Shown here: piece after piece, positions 55,490 to 64,000 of the stretch
How positions within the stretch are numbered: position 1 is the first letter of the stretch
Layout: every line of letters begins with the position of its first letter
Source of the DNA: Bacteroidota bacterium
GTDB taxonomy: Bacteria > Bacteroidota > Bacteroidia > UBA4408
Direction: 5' to 3'
Assembly (NCBI GenBank): GCA_963169745.1
Contig: CAUJCU010000002.1
Span: 496,001-560,000 of the forward strand
DNA: 64,000 bases
Translations under genes and position numbers: made by a program
The notes under the pieces: generated by a model
Told to the model about the DNA's origin: nothing
The model's input: only the letters and a program-made list of their open reading frames with translations
The model's database searches: none

Positions 55490-57265
55490 ATGCGCCAGTT
55501 TTTTAAATTCATATTTGCCTCCATGATTGGTTTTGTATTGGGGGGCATATTGCTTTTGTTTATTACAGGAGCTATTATATCAGTAGCCGTTAATTCACTA
55601 AGAAAAGAGGGGACTACAGAAGTTAAAAATAATTCCGTATTGTTTTTGGACTTTAAACAGCCAATTGTGGACAGGGCCTCTAAAAATCCTTTTGAAAATT
55701 TCAGTTTTACTAGTTTTGAAACTAATGGAAGCACTGGGCTTAATCAAATTTTACAAAGTATAAAAAAGGCACAAACCGATAAAAATATTAAAGGAATTTA
55801 TCTGGAATTAAGCACCTTAAACTCTGGTATTGCTACTGTTGAGGAGATACGAAATGCATTGTTGGATTTCAAAAAATCGGGAAAACCCATAATCAGCTAC
55901 AGTGAAGTATATACCCAAAAAACGTACTATTTGGCTAGTGTTGCAAATAAAGTTTATTTAAACCCCAAAGGAGCCATGGAGTTGAAAGGTTTGAATGCCG
56001 AAATAATGTTTTACAAAGGATTGTTAGACAAAGCTGATGTGGAGGCACAAATAATAAGACATGGCCGGTATAAAAGCGCAGTAGAGCCATTCTTTATGGA
56101 TAAAATGAGTGTTGATAACAGAACTCAAACCAGAGCTTTTATGCAAAATATATGGAATTATTTGGTAGAGAATATAGCCCAAGCTCGTCAACTTACAGTT
56201 GGAGAAATAAATACCCTTGCTGACAATTTAAGAATACGAGAGCCCGAAGATGCTTTACAGTATAAGTTTGTGGATAAGCTTATGTATAAAGATGACGTTA
56301 TTGAAGAATTGAAAACACTTACCGGTAAAACAAAAAAAGATGATGAACCGGAACTTATTTCATTAAAGAAATACAGTAACACGCCAGATACAGAAAAGAA
56401 GAGCTTAAAAGACCCTCAGGTTGCTGTAATATATGCCAGTGGTGAAATTGAAAGTGGAGATGGCGCTAGTGACAAAATTGGTTCTGAAACAGTTTCAAAA
56501 GCTATTCGTGAGGCGCGTTTAAATGATAAAGTAAAGGCTATTGTTTTACGTGTTAACTCACCTGGTGGAAGCGCTTTAGCCAGTGAAGTTATTTGGCGCG
56601 AAGCGGAGTTGGCCAATAAAGTAAAGCCTGTTATTGTTTCTATGGGAGATGTGGCTGCTTCGGGAGGGTATTATATTAGTGCTGCTGCTCGTAAAATTTA
56701 TGCGAGCCCTAATACGATAACCGGATCTATTGGTGTTTTTGGCTTGCTTTTCAATACACAGAAACTACTTAACAACAAATTAGGAATTACTATTGACACT
56801 GTTAAAACCAATCGTTTGGCTGATTTTGGCTCTATGACTCGACCTTTAACTGCCGAAGAAAAACAAATTTTTCAAGAAGGTGTAGAGCAGGTTTATGATA
56901 CGTTTACCAAAAGAGTAGCTGAAGGTCGTAAAATGCCTCAAGCCAATGTGGACAGTATTGGTCAAGGTCGTGTTTGGAGTGGTGTAGAAGCTAAACAAAT
57001 AGGATTGGTTGATGCCTTTGGGGGCTTGCAAGACGCCATAACAGAGGCCGCTAAATCTGCACAGCTAAGCAAATATCGTATTGTTGAACTCCCAAAACAA
57101 AAAGACCCTTTTAAAGAATTACTATCAACCATTGGTGAAGAAGCCGAAACTAAATACCTAAATTATAAATTAGGCGATGAGGCCAAATATTTTAATAAAT
57201 TAAAAGAAGTGCTCAATATGCAGGGCATTCAAGCCAGAATGCCATATAATATTGATTTCTATTAA
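55490..57265 (+). CDS. sppA: Signal peptide peptidase SppA (long, 67K type)
   Basis: A 591-residue inner-membrane serine protease that degrades cleaved signal peptides. It has an N-terminal membrane helix (residues 8-30), two SppA-type domains, the catalytic Lys195 in GRYKSAVEPF and the nucleophile Ser391 in GDVAASGGYYIS, the same spacing as the E. coli Lys-Ser dyad. ANTITGSIGVFG is the conserved follow-on segment. It is followed after 52 bases by a metallophosphoesterase. Confidence 0.94.
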   Translation: MRQFFKFIFASMIGFVLGGILLLFITGAIISVAVNSLRKEGTTEVKNNSVLFLDFKQPIVDRASKNPFENFSFTSFETNGSTGLNQILQSIKKAQTDKNIKGIYLELSTLNSGIATVEEIRNALLDFKKSGKPIISYSEVYTQKTYYLASVANKVYLNPKGAMELKGLNAEIMFYKGLLDKADVEAQIIRHGRYKSAVEPFFMDKMSVDNRTQTRAFMQNIWNYLVENIAQARQLTVGEINTLADNLRIREPEDALQYKFVDKLMYKDDVIEELKTLTGKTKKDDEPELISLKKYSNTPDTEKKSLKDPQVAVIYASGEIESGDGASDKIGSETVSKAIREARLNDKVKAIVLRVNSPGGSALASEVIWREAELANKVKPVIVSMGDVAASGGYYISAAARKIYASPNTITGSIGVFGLLFNTQKLLNNKLGITIDTVKTNRLADFGSMTRPLTAEEKQIFQEGVEQVYDTFTKRVAEGRKMPQANVDSIGQGRVWSGVEAKQIGLVDAFGGLQDAITEAAKSAQLSKYRIVELPKQKDPFKELLSTIGEEAETKYLNYKLGDEAKYFNKLKEVLNMQGIQARMPYNIDFY

Positions 57266-57317
57266 CTCCACAGGGTTATAGGAGGCGTTGCACTTTAAAA
57301 GAAGATTTAAAATATAA

Positions 57318-58574
57318 ATGACATTTTTACTTAGGGCACTGCTTGGTGTTATTGTTATTTTAATTATAGATATCTATTTCTATCAAGCCGTAGCATTATT
57401 AATAGCCAATTTAGGGCCAGCCAAAAAAATCATTATCCGTAATGTTTACTGGAGTTTTACGGGGTACACCATTTTTATGGGACTTATGATTTTAGTTGTT
57501 CCGATACATTCGTGGTGGCCTTTTGCCCGAGTGTACCTTTTTTCTTTTGCAGCCATTTTATTTATAAGCAAAGTAATAGGCATATCATTTTTACTGATTG
57601 ATGATATACTGCGCGTATTGAGATGGGTATTTCAAACTTTTTTTGATTCCAAAGCCGCTACTCACAGTCAAAATGCTTTTGGAATTTCTCGGTTACGATT
57701 TCTCAATGAAATGGCTCTTGCTATGGCCGCAATTCCTTTTGGTGCCTTTATTTATGGTATGGTAAAAACAGCAACAGATTATAAAGTACGAAAGATAAAT
57801 TTAATTTTACCCAAGCTTCCAGTGGCTTTTAATGGCTTAAAGGTTTTACAAATAAGTGATATACATATTGGAAGTTTCTTAACACAAGAACCCATACAAA
57901 AAGCACTACAATTAATAAAGGCACAAAAGCCAGATGTTATATTTTTTACCGGTGATTTAGTTAATACTCTTACAGAAGAAGCCAATTCGTTTAAAGAGGC
58001 ATTAAAACAGATTCAGGCCCCTATGGGCGTATTTTCAGTATTAGGGAATCACGATTATGGTGACTATGTAAAATGGCCAACAGCAGAAGCGAAGCGGAAC
58101 AATTTAAAGGCTATGGTTGATTTGCACCAAGAGTTGGGATGGAAGTTACTTTTAAATGAACACACTACGATTCAAAAAGAAGGAGCTGAAATAGCACTTA
58201 TTGGAGTTGAAAATTGGGGTGCTGCACTTAAGTTCCCTAAATATGGTGATCTGGAAAAAGCTTATCGAGGTGCTGAAAATTATCCCGTTAAATTTTTGTT
58301 ATCGCACGACCCCTCGCATTGGGACGCCCAAATACGAGTTCAGTTTCCGGATATAGATGTTACTTTTAGTGGACATACCCATGGAATGCAGTTTGGAGTA
58401 GAGATTCCGGGTATTAAGTGGAGTCCTTCTCAATATTTTTATAAGCAATGGGCGGGCTTATACCAGCAAGGTAATCAATATCTGTATGTTAATCGTGGCA
58501 TGGGGTATATTGGTTATCCCGGGCGGGTAGGTATATTACCTGAGATTACTGTTTTTGAGTTGCATAAATCCTAA
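57318..58574 (+). CDS. Membrane-bound metallophosphoesterase
   Basis: A 418-residue protein with about four membrane helices in the first 150 residues and a calcineurin-like phosphoesterase domain after them. Metal-ligand motifs are in order: SDIHIG (near 182), TGDLVN (about 214), GNHDY (about 244), LLSHDP and SGHTHGMQFG. This is the YkuE-like layout, implicated in lipid or nucleotide phosphodiester hydrolysis; substrate not known. Convergent with the OmpA gene. Confidence 0.88.
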   Translation: MTFLLRALLGVIVILIIDIYFYQAVALLIANLGPAKKIIIRNVYWSFTGYTIFMGLMILVVPIHSWWPFARVYLFSFAAILFISKVIGISFLLIDDILRVLRWVFQTFFDSKAATHSQNAFGISRLRFLNEMALAMAAIPFGAFIYGMVKTATDYKVRKINLILPKLPVAFNGLKVLQISDIHIGSFLTQEPIQKALQLIKAQKPDVIFFTGDLVNTLTEEANSFKEALKQIQAPMGVFSVLGNHDYGDYVKWPTAEAKRNNLKAMVDLHQELGWKLLLNEHTTIQKEGAEIALIGVENWGAALKFPKYGDLEKAYRGAENYPVKFLLSHDPSHWDAQIRVQFPDIDVTFSGHTHGMQFGVEIPGIKWSPSQYFYKQWAGLYQQGNQYLYVNRGMGYIGYPGRVGILPEITVFELHKS

Positions 58575-58612
58575 GTTTCAGATAGCGCTTCCTTTTTACT
58601 TATTTCATTCCT

Positions 58613-60616
58613 TTATTTATTTAGTATAATAAACTCTGTTCTGCGGTTTTTTGATCTTCCTTCGGCAGTATTATTATCAGCTATAGGTTGCGTATCGCCA
58701 AATCCTTTAAAGCTTATGCGTGATTTGGGTATATCTTGTTGTAACAAATAATCCATTACAGTAAAAGCCCGATCGGTGCTTAAAGCCTTATTGGAAGTGG
58801 GATTGCCAACGTTATCTGTATGTCCACGTATTTCAATTGCCAAACTTTTATTTTCTTTTAAGTAGGCAGCAAACTTTTGCAGTACTACTTTGCTTTCTTC
58901 TGTAATATCGGCAGCATTTGTTTTATAATTAATATTATTGATCGTAAAGGCTGCCCCCTTCTCAACTGGTTTTACATCCATATTTATTTTTATAGGTTTC
59001 CCTATTGTAGTGTCGCCCGCTTTAATGTAGGTACTGTAAAAACCATAATCAGGCTTTTTAATAGTTAATATGGCATCTTCTTCTCCTTTAAGAGTAACAA
59101 CTGTGGCATATTTCCCACTTAGTGAGTCAACCTGAACAGACGTTGTTTTTTTGGAGTTAACTGTTTCTATTTCTATTTTGGTATTGGTAAGTAAAGAGCC
59201 TGTTTCGTCTCGCAACTCCCCTTTAATAAACAAAATTTTTTCGGGGCGTGCCTCTTTATATAGTGGGAATGAAAATATATCCCAACCCCCTACTCCTTTT
59301 CCTTTTAAGTCTTTGGAACTGATATAGCCCAAATTCCCATCAGTACTTACAAAAAAGCCCACTTCATCTTTTTCGGTATTGATGGGCATTCCAATATTTT
59401 TTGGGGTAGTCCAGGTACCATCTTCTTTTTGTTTGGTGTAAAAAATATCATAGCCTCCAACACCCGGCCATCCATCACTGGTAAAATATAGGGTTTGACT
59501 GTCGCTATGCAGAAATGGTGATTTTTCATTTTTTTCGGTATTAATTTGACTGCCCATATTTTTAGCCGGTTGCCACTCTGCATAAATATTTTCACGTTCT
59601 GATTTATATAAATCCATTCCTTTTCCATCAGCTCTGGCTCCGGCAAATATTAGTGTTTTCCCGTCAGAACTTAAGGATGGTTGTGCTTCCCATCCATCAG
59701 GAGTATTTACATTAGGTCCTAAATTTTTTAAAGCCTCCCACTCTCCGTCACGATTTATTTTAGAGGTATAAATATCACAATTCACATAACCTTTCTTGTC
59801 CGGTTTGCATACGGTAATGAAAAGCTGTTGGTTATCTAGCGAAAAAGTTACACCCCCATAATTTTCACCGGGAATATTAAAGGGGGCTTCTAAGGTTATC
59901 GGTTTTGTATATTCTCCCTTTTTTTTGGTTGATTCTACCAGTTCTTCTACTTGTTGTGGAAAGAGGAGATCTTTACCTTGCTTCATATAGCGCTTGGTGA
60001 AATATAGTATCTCATTGTCGGGAGTAAGCATGGGTAAAAACTCATCTTCAAAGGTGTTGATGTTGTTAACGGGTTTAGGATCAAAGTTTACTTTATTTTT
60101 ATAAATCTGTTCAAAAAATTTTGCCTTTCGTAGCATCGCAATCGCTTTATCAAAATCTTCCGGCTTTTTAGCATTCTCAGGATTATGAGTAAACTTTTCC
60201 ATATAAGTTACTGTTTTTGAATAGTCGCTAGTTCCAAAGGCAATTTGACCCAAATAATAATAGGCATAAGGGTTTATTTCGGGACAAAGCTCTATGGCTT
60301 TAATCAAATATTTTTCGGCTGGTTTAAAGCTGGTCCCATTTCCAACAGCCAAAGTAATTTGCATGGTTGCCATTTCATATTGTGCTTCGGCAAAATCAGG
60401 ATCTTCTTCAAGTGCACTTTTAACATAGCCTAAACGCTCATTAAATTCATATTTCTTTTTATTACGAGCTTTTTCCAAAAAGGCTATAGCCTTTTTACTA
60501 TTCGATTCGGGGCAGCTTGTTTGCTTTTCTTCCTGCGCTTGAAGCAAGTATGAACTTAGCAAAAAACAAGTGAGTAAAATGTTCCGAACATACCGTATTT
60601 TATCCCAATTTCTCAC
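58613..60616 (-). CDS. PorE-like OmpA-family protein with TPR, PD40 propeller, CRD and OmpA domains
   Basis: A 667-residue cell-envelope protein. Domains in order: signal peptide (1-27); TPR region (about 40-180); WD40-like PD40 propeller (about 190-455, repeated 'DNEILYFTKR', 'LSSDGKTLIFAGAR', 'DSQTLYFTSDG'); a carboxypeptidase-regulatory-like beta-sandwich (460-545, IKGELRDETGSLLTNTKIEI); and an OmpA peptidoglycan-binding domain (560-667, IEIRGHTDNVGN, NKALSTDRAFTVMDYL, GRSKNRRTEFII). This combination and order matches PorE of the P. gingivalis type IX secretion system; many Bacteroidota also have paralogues of unrelated role. It is 21 bases downstream of the AsmA gene. Confidence 0.85.
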   Translation of the reverse strand: MRNWDKIRYVRNILLTCFLLSSYLLQAQEEKQTSCPESNSKKAIAFLEKARNKKKYEFNERLGYVKSALEEDPDFAEAQYEMATMQITLAVGNGTSFKPAEKYLIKAIELCPEINPYAYYYLGQIAFGTSDYSKTVTYMEKFTHNPENAKKPEDFDKAIAMLRKAKFFEQIYKNKVNFDPKPVNNINTFEDEFLPMLTPDNEILYFTKRYMKQGKDLLFPQQVEELVESTKKKGEYTKPITLEAPFNIPGENYGGVTFSLDNQQLFITVCKPDKKGYVNCDIYTSKINRDGEWEALKNLGPNVNTPDGWEAQPSLSSDGKTLIFAGARADGKGMDLYKSERENIYAEWQPAKNMGSQINTEKNEKSPFLHSDSQTLYFTSDGWPGVGGYDIFYTKQKEDGTWTTPKNIGMPINTEKDEVGFFVSTDGNLGYISSKDLKGKGVGGWDIFSFPLYKEARPEKILFIKGELRDETGSLLTNTKIEIETVNSKKTTSVQVDSLSGKYATVVTLKGEEDAILTIKKPDYGFYSTYIKAGDTTIGKPIKINMDVKPVEKGAAFTINNINYKTNAADITEESKVVLQKFAAYLKENKSLAIEIRGHTDNVGNPTSNKALSTDRAFTVMDYLLQQDIPKSRISFKGFGDTQPIADNNTAEGRSKNRRTEFIILNK

Positions 60617-60637
60617 TGTTGTTATATGTTGTAATAA

Positions 60638-63334
60638 TTACTTTCCAAAAAGTCCTTTAAGCTTTTTTTCTGCTTCTTTTTTAGCTTTTTCTTCAGCTTC
60701 CTTTTTCAATCGGTCTGCCTCGGCTTTAGCTTTAGCTTCTGCTTCTTTTTTTAATCTTTCGGCCTCGGCTTTGGCCTTAGCTTCGGTTTCTGCTTTGGCT
60801 TTATTTAATGCCGCTTCTGCTTCTTCTTTTTTCTTATTTATCTCCTCTTTTGCCTTCGCTTCCAATTCTGCTTTTTTCTTGTCCAGTTCTTCTTTAGCTT
60901 TATTTTTCAAATCATCACTTACCTTATTCATGGCATCTTTCAAATCTGTTTTAACTACAGGTTTTTGAGCTGTACCTGTAAGTAAGGCATTGAGTTTAAC
61001 TCTATCACCAAGACTAAAGCTAGCTCCTTTGCTATTGGCCTGAGTTACAAGGCTACTGAGCATGGTATTTGCTGCTGCACCAAAGTCAGCACGAGCAATA
61101 TCAAATAGTAAATTATAATGAATAGTTTGATCAAAATTACTGCGACCGGCAATGTTTAGCTTACTGTCACCCAGTTTTACATCAAAAGGATCTACGTCAA
61201 TTCCACCATCTTTAAATTTAAAACTGATGTTTGTATTCTTTAATTCTAAGCGTTTATATTGATTCATTTTTATTGCATCGGCTACTTTGTTAAGCGGTTC
61301 ATAATTTGACAATACTACATTTTGGGTTTGTAGTTTTCCCGAACCATTCAAGCTTTTCAACACGGGATCCATTTTTTCATCAAACATACCTGTGAAAGCC
61401 AAATTACAATTAAATTTACCTGTAGCGTATTGTGCAATGCCGGCCATTTTTTGTACGGTATTAAATGTTTTGTAGGTTTTTGGAATATCAAAATCTTTAA
61501 TAGCCATAGCAAATTCAATATTGGGTTGCTTAACATTTTTAGTTCCGTATAATCCATTTAATATCATGGAGCCATCAAGTAGTTCCATATTCACGTTGTT
61601 CATTTTAAGTTCACTATCTCTCATAGCTAAATTTCCATTCACGTTTTTAATTTCCATATTGTCGTAAATGAGTTTGGCAAAAGATGCATTTAATATAAAA
61701 TCAATATTAATCGGAATTTCAGCAACTGACATAGCAGCAGTGTCAGGTGTTTTAGACGAGGTGGAATTTTCATCATCAGTCATAAATTGATTCAAATCAA
61801 AGTAAGCAGAATTGAGGGAAAGCACGCCTGAAAGTTTTTCGTTATTGAGGGCATAAGGCAAGTAATTTTCTATTTTCCCTTTAGCCTGTAAATCAGATTT
61901 TCCTAACAAACAATTGAATGATGTTAAGTCGAGATACTGTGGAGTAAAATTTAAAACCGCTTTGCTTATACTAACTCCATAAGGTGTGGTATTACTTTGG
62001 TATTGCATATGCTCTACAGTCATGGAACCGCTGGCATTAAAATCTTTATATTGTTTTTTCTCAATGGCTGACATGCGACCTTTAAGAGTAACATCAGCAG
62101 TAATAACGCCATTCATTTTTTCATCGGGCTCAAGAGGAATAACATCCTTAATCGTGTTTAAATCAACACGCCCTTTAATCATACCGTCAATATTAGCATC
62201 AGATACCGGAGTGCTGATGAGCATACGTAAATCAATCGGGTTTCCGGCTATATCAATATGAAACTTTTTAAAGTGGATAATGGTGTTATCAGGAATACCA
62301 TTGCTGTTGCTTACCGCCAAATCAATATTAATGTTTTCTACTTTTTTAGGGAGTGCCGGGTATTGAAACATGGCATTATCGACTTTTAGATTAAGCCCAA
62401 AAGCCGGCATGGTTTTATCGCTATAAATTCCCTTGGCAAAACCATTGAATGCTAAATTTCCTGATGTTTTTACCTCTGCAAAATCTTTGGTATAAATTCC
62501 CGGAATCAAAGAAAGAAATTCTTTAAATGAAGCTTTCTTTGCTAAGAATTTCAAATCCATTTCAATATCTTCTTTAGGTATAGCCACAAAACCATTTAAT
62601 CCAAAAACCAAAGCATTCAATTTAAATTCATTTTCCTTAAAGGTGTATTTCGAGTTCTTCATGTCTATATCCAAATCAGCCTTAATTTCGGTATTAACCT
62701 TTTTTAGATAGGCAATTCCATCGCTATAATAGTCAAACGAAGCAATTTGGGTTAAGGTGTTCATTATAAAATTGTCTTGTGTAAAATCACCGTTCAGCTC
62801 ATGATTCAATTGGCGCATTTCAACACGCATGGCCGATTGCATATCGTTATAAAAAAGATATCCGTTTTGAATTGTAAATTTTTTTAAACTTAACTTAAAC
62901 TTACCCGACTCTTCAGGTGTTTTTGTAGTATCATTATCGGGTTTGGTAATATCCCAATTCGCTTTCCCATTCTTTAATACCAATGCTTTAATACGAGGTG
63001 ATTCTAAATTGATTGCATGTATTTTTATTTGATCTCCTTTTACAACACTCATCAAATTCATTTGCAGCTCCAAATTTTGTAATGAAAGAAGGGTGTCTTT
63101 TTCAAAGTCATTAACTCCAACAACCGATACGTTGTTAATACTAAATGTAAAATCAGGGAAGCTTTTTAGTATAGTCAAATCAAAATTTCCAAAATCAACT
63201 TTTGCATTCAGGTTTTTATTCACCTCTTCTTTAACCAACGACACTAATTTGTCTTTAAACAAGAAAGGTGTTGCTATTAATCCGATTATTAAAATGGTTA
63301 ATACAATACCGCTAATTTTAAGTGTTTTTTTCAT
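60638..63334 (-). CDS. AsmA-family inner-membrane/periplasmic protein with charged coiled-coil tail
   Basis: An 898-residue protein: N-terminal membrane helix (LKISGIVLTILIIGLIATPFLF), an AsmA domain opening with VDFGNFDLTILKSFPDFTFSINNVSVVG, long repeating beta-strands typical of the bridge-like AsmA/VPS13-type lipid carriers, and an AsmA C-terminal region (about 640-800). The tail (805-898) is Ala/Lys/Glu-rich with 15-residue repeats, strongly predicted coiled coil. AsmA-like proteins are thought to move phospholipids between membranes. Precedes the PorE-like gene in an apparent operon with a leftward TACCTTTG -7 box 27 bases upstream. Confidence 0.85.
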   Translation of the reverse strand: MKKTLKISGIVLTILIIGLIATPFLFKDKLVSLVKEEVNKNLNAKVDFGNFDLTILKSFPDFTFSINNVSVVGVNDFEKDTLLSLQNLELQMNLMSVVKGDQIKIHAINLESPRIKALVLKNGKANWDITKPDNDTTKTPEESGKFKLSLKKFTIQNGYLFYNDMQSAMRVEMRQLNHELNGDFTQDNFIMNTLTQIASFDYYSDGIAYLKKVNTEIKADLDIDMKNSKYTFKENEFKLNALVFGLNGFVAIPKEDIEMDLKFLAKKASFKEFLSLIPGIYTKDFAEVKTSGNLAFNGFAKGIYSDKTMPAFGLNLKVDNAMFQYPALPKKVENINIDLAVSNSNGIPDNTIIHFKKFHIDIAGNPIDLRMLISTPVSDANIDGMIKGRVDLNTIKDVIPLEPDEKMNGVITADVTLKGRMSAIEKKQYKDFNASGSMTVEHMQYQSNTTPYGVSISKAVLNFTPQYLDLTSFNCLLGKSDLQAKGKIENYLPYALNNEKLSGVLSLNSAYFDLNQFMTDDENSTSSKTPDTAAMSVAEIPINIDFILNASFAKLIYDNMEIKNVNGNLAMRDSELKMNNVNMELLDGSMILNGLYGTKNVKQPNIEFAMAIKDFDIPKTYKTFNTVQKMAGIAQYATGKFNCNLAFTGMFDEKMDPVLKSLNGSGKLQTQNVVLSNYEPLNKVADAIKMNQYKRLELKNTNISFKFKDGGIDVDPFDVKLGDSKLNIAGRSNFDQTIHYNLLFDIARADFGAAANTMLSSLVTQANSKGASFSLGDRVKLNALLTGTAQKPVVKTDLKDAMNKVSDDLKNKAKEELDKKKAELEAKAKEEINKKKEEAEAALNKAKAETEAKAKAEAERLKKEAEAKAKAEADRLKKEAEEKAKKEAEKKLKGLFGK
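60645..60895 (-). repeat. Low-complexity coding repeat (15-residue, 45-bp period) in the AsmA tail
   Basis: A run encoding Ala/Glu/Lys heptads. The clearest period is 45 bases: a repeat starting near 60708 and its copy at 60753 encode AERLKKEAEAKAKAE and ADRLKKEAEEKAKKE. An antisense open frame here is a by-product of the low complexity. Confidence 0.75.
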
Positions 63335-63360
63335 AATAATATACCTTTCTGGAATTTATA

Positions 63361-63368
63361 CAAAGGTA
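63361..63368 (-). promoter_or_regulatory. -7 box of the AsmA-OmpA operon
   Basis: On the minus strand this reads TACCTTTG, perfect TAnnTTTG, 27 bases upstream of the AsmA start codon. No good -33 match is present. Confidence 0.55.
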
Positions 63369-63521
63369 ATATTCTTCGGCTTATGTAGTATCGAAGTAGG
63401 GCTGTTAATAAACTCAAACAGAATAGAAAAACATAGTTGCTTAATATGACTTACTTCATAAGCAAAAAGATGATGATGAGAAGCTTATATGAATGTTGTG
63501 AAACGCTGCTTGTAGAACCGT

Positions 63522-63535
63522 CACAGCCAGCTGTG
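63522..63535 (-). other. Hairpin 3' of the partial right-edge gene
   Basis: CACAGC-CA-GCTGTG is a perfect 6-base inverted repeat, more GC-rich than its surroundings, five bases after the stop codon. There is no T-run, so it is only a possible transcript-end structure. Confidence 0.35.
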
Positions 63536-63540
63536 CCACG

Positions 63541-64000
63541 TTAGTACATCTTAAAATAACTTTCCATTTCGGCAGCCGGAATAGTTTTATAATCATCTTC
63601 CAAACTAAATTCTTCGGGAGCGGCTCCCTCAGGTGATACAGTTTTTGCAGTGAGATCCATAGTAATTCCGTAGCGTTTTACACGATATTTCATTAACATC
63701 CCTTGAATAGGTTTGTAATGATTAAACCAATTGGCTTGTTCTGTCTTGATGCCCTGTGTATAATAAACTTCATAGTTAATTATGGCTCCGCTTTCATCAA
63801 CTGTAGTGCATTTTGCCTTTTTACATTCGTATCCGGCAATCGTTTTTTTTGCCTCTAAAAACTCCATTTTCAACTCAGGCTCAGTTTTATTTATACTGTC
63901 AATTTGTGCATCGTTAAAAGAAATTTTATATTTTTTTCCGAGTAGATTTAATGTTTGAATTATCGTTTTTTTGTTTGAATCGGTGATTACTTTAGTTTTC
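63541..64000 (-). CDS. C-terminal part of a secreted GLPGLI-like protein (partial)
   Basis: The frame is open from the right edge (63999) to a TAA at 63541-63543, so at least 153 residues are present and the start is outside the window. The segment IAGYECKKAKCTTVDESGAIINYEVYYT resembles the GLPGLI family of Bacteroidota, where 'I.G..C.KA' precedes beta strands; the family is of unknown function. The remainder (YKTIPAAEMESYFKMY at the end) has no motif I know. Internal Met/TTG codons near 63873 are not the true start, as the open frame continues upstream. Confidence 0.55.
   Translation of the reverse strand, partial: KTKVITDSNKKTIIQTLNLLGKKYKISFNDAQIDSINKTEPELKMEFLEAKKTIAGYECKKAKCTTVDESGAIINYEVYYTQGIKTEQANWFNHYKPIQGMLMKYRVKRYGITMDLTAKTVSPEGAAPEEFSLEDDYKTIPAAEMESYFKMY

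Noticed and set aside
60570-60968. A + strand open frame rich in Ser, Ala and Phe opposite the AsmA tail and the start of the OmpA gene
   Set aside because: It is the reverse complement of the low-complexity Ala/Lys/Glu repeats and has no signals of its own.
63481-63540. Sigma-54 promoter suggested by TGGCAC on the minus strand next to the right-edge gene
   Set aside because: The spacing and -12 element do not fit (no TTGC five bases after TGGCAC), and the site lies after a stop codon rather than before a gene.

Overview
The window looks like an AT-rich chromosome segment from an environmental member of the Bacteroidota. The evidence is: several secreted proteins ending in type IX secretion (T9SS) sorting domains of both the type A and the gliding-associated type B kind; a TonB-dependent receptor with a carboxypeptidase-like N-terminal domain; GIN-domain, LVIVD-repeat and DUF2141 proteins; LytS/LytTR signalling; a PorE-like OmpA protein; and repeated use of the Bacteroidota promoter box TAnnTTTG (-7), sometimes with TTTG/TTG (-33). 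Class and genus cannot be fixed from the sequence alone. I see no phage, insertion sequence, integrase or CRISPR array, so this is resident chromosome with accessory surface-protein islands. Ordinary housekeeping stretches dominate.

Layout. 1-430: end of an RND efflux adaptor and a tRNA-Val with its own promoter and terminator. 663-3667: a secreted M12B-like metallopeptidase convergent with a GIN-domain lipoprotein. 4125-8916: miaB, a sigma-54 activator without receiver domain, lptE, a TPR-like protein and secG, packed as one operon behind a textbook promoter. 9113-20936: accessory surface region with a secreted VWA-like protein, a 2419-residue cysteine-repeat T9SS adhesin, and a divergent TPR histidine kinase (broken by one in-frame TGA) with its LytTR regulator. 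21237-28188: a DUF2141 protein, dnaG, lnt and an SpoU methyltransferase, then a DAHP synthase/chorismate mutase fusion and a deoxyhypusine-synthase-like enzyme. 28402-35054: lamin-tail T9SS protein, TonB receptor, lipocalin-like lipoprotein and T9SS endonuclease I, which together resemble an extracellular DNA utilisation locus. 35174-40519: an SDR epimerase, polysaccharide deacetylase and rRNA-type methyltransferase, then two small outer-membrane proteins and two LVIVD-like lipoproteins. 40654-44733: an M23 peptidase, dxr, rseP and a small unknown protein. 44875-49775: Nudix hydrolase, PKD/type B T9SS protein and a small secreted protein. 49838-58574: methylmalonyl-CoA epimerase, GT9 glycosyltransferase, ruvB, korAB, sppA and a membrane metallophosphoesterase. 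58613-64000: PorE-like OmpA protein, AsmA-like protein and a truncated secreted protein.

How it fits together. Envelope biogenesis is the recurring theme: LptE, SecG, Lnt, RseP, SppA, M23, AsmA and PorE-like products all serve membrane or outer-membrane assembly, and the T9SS cargo proteins use that envelope. The two most system-like accessory groups are the adhesin/VWA/two-component region (9.1-20.9 kb) and the nuclease/TonB receptor locus (28.4-35.1 kb). Gene identities rest on motif recognition by eye, without any database search.
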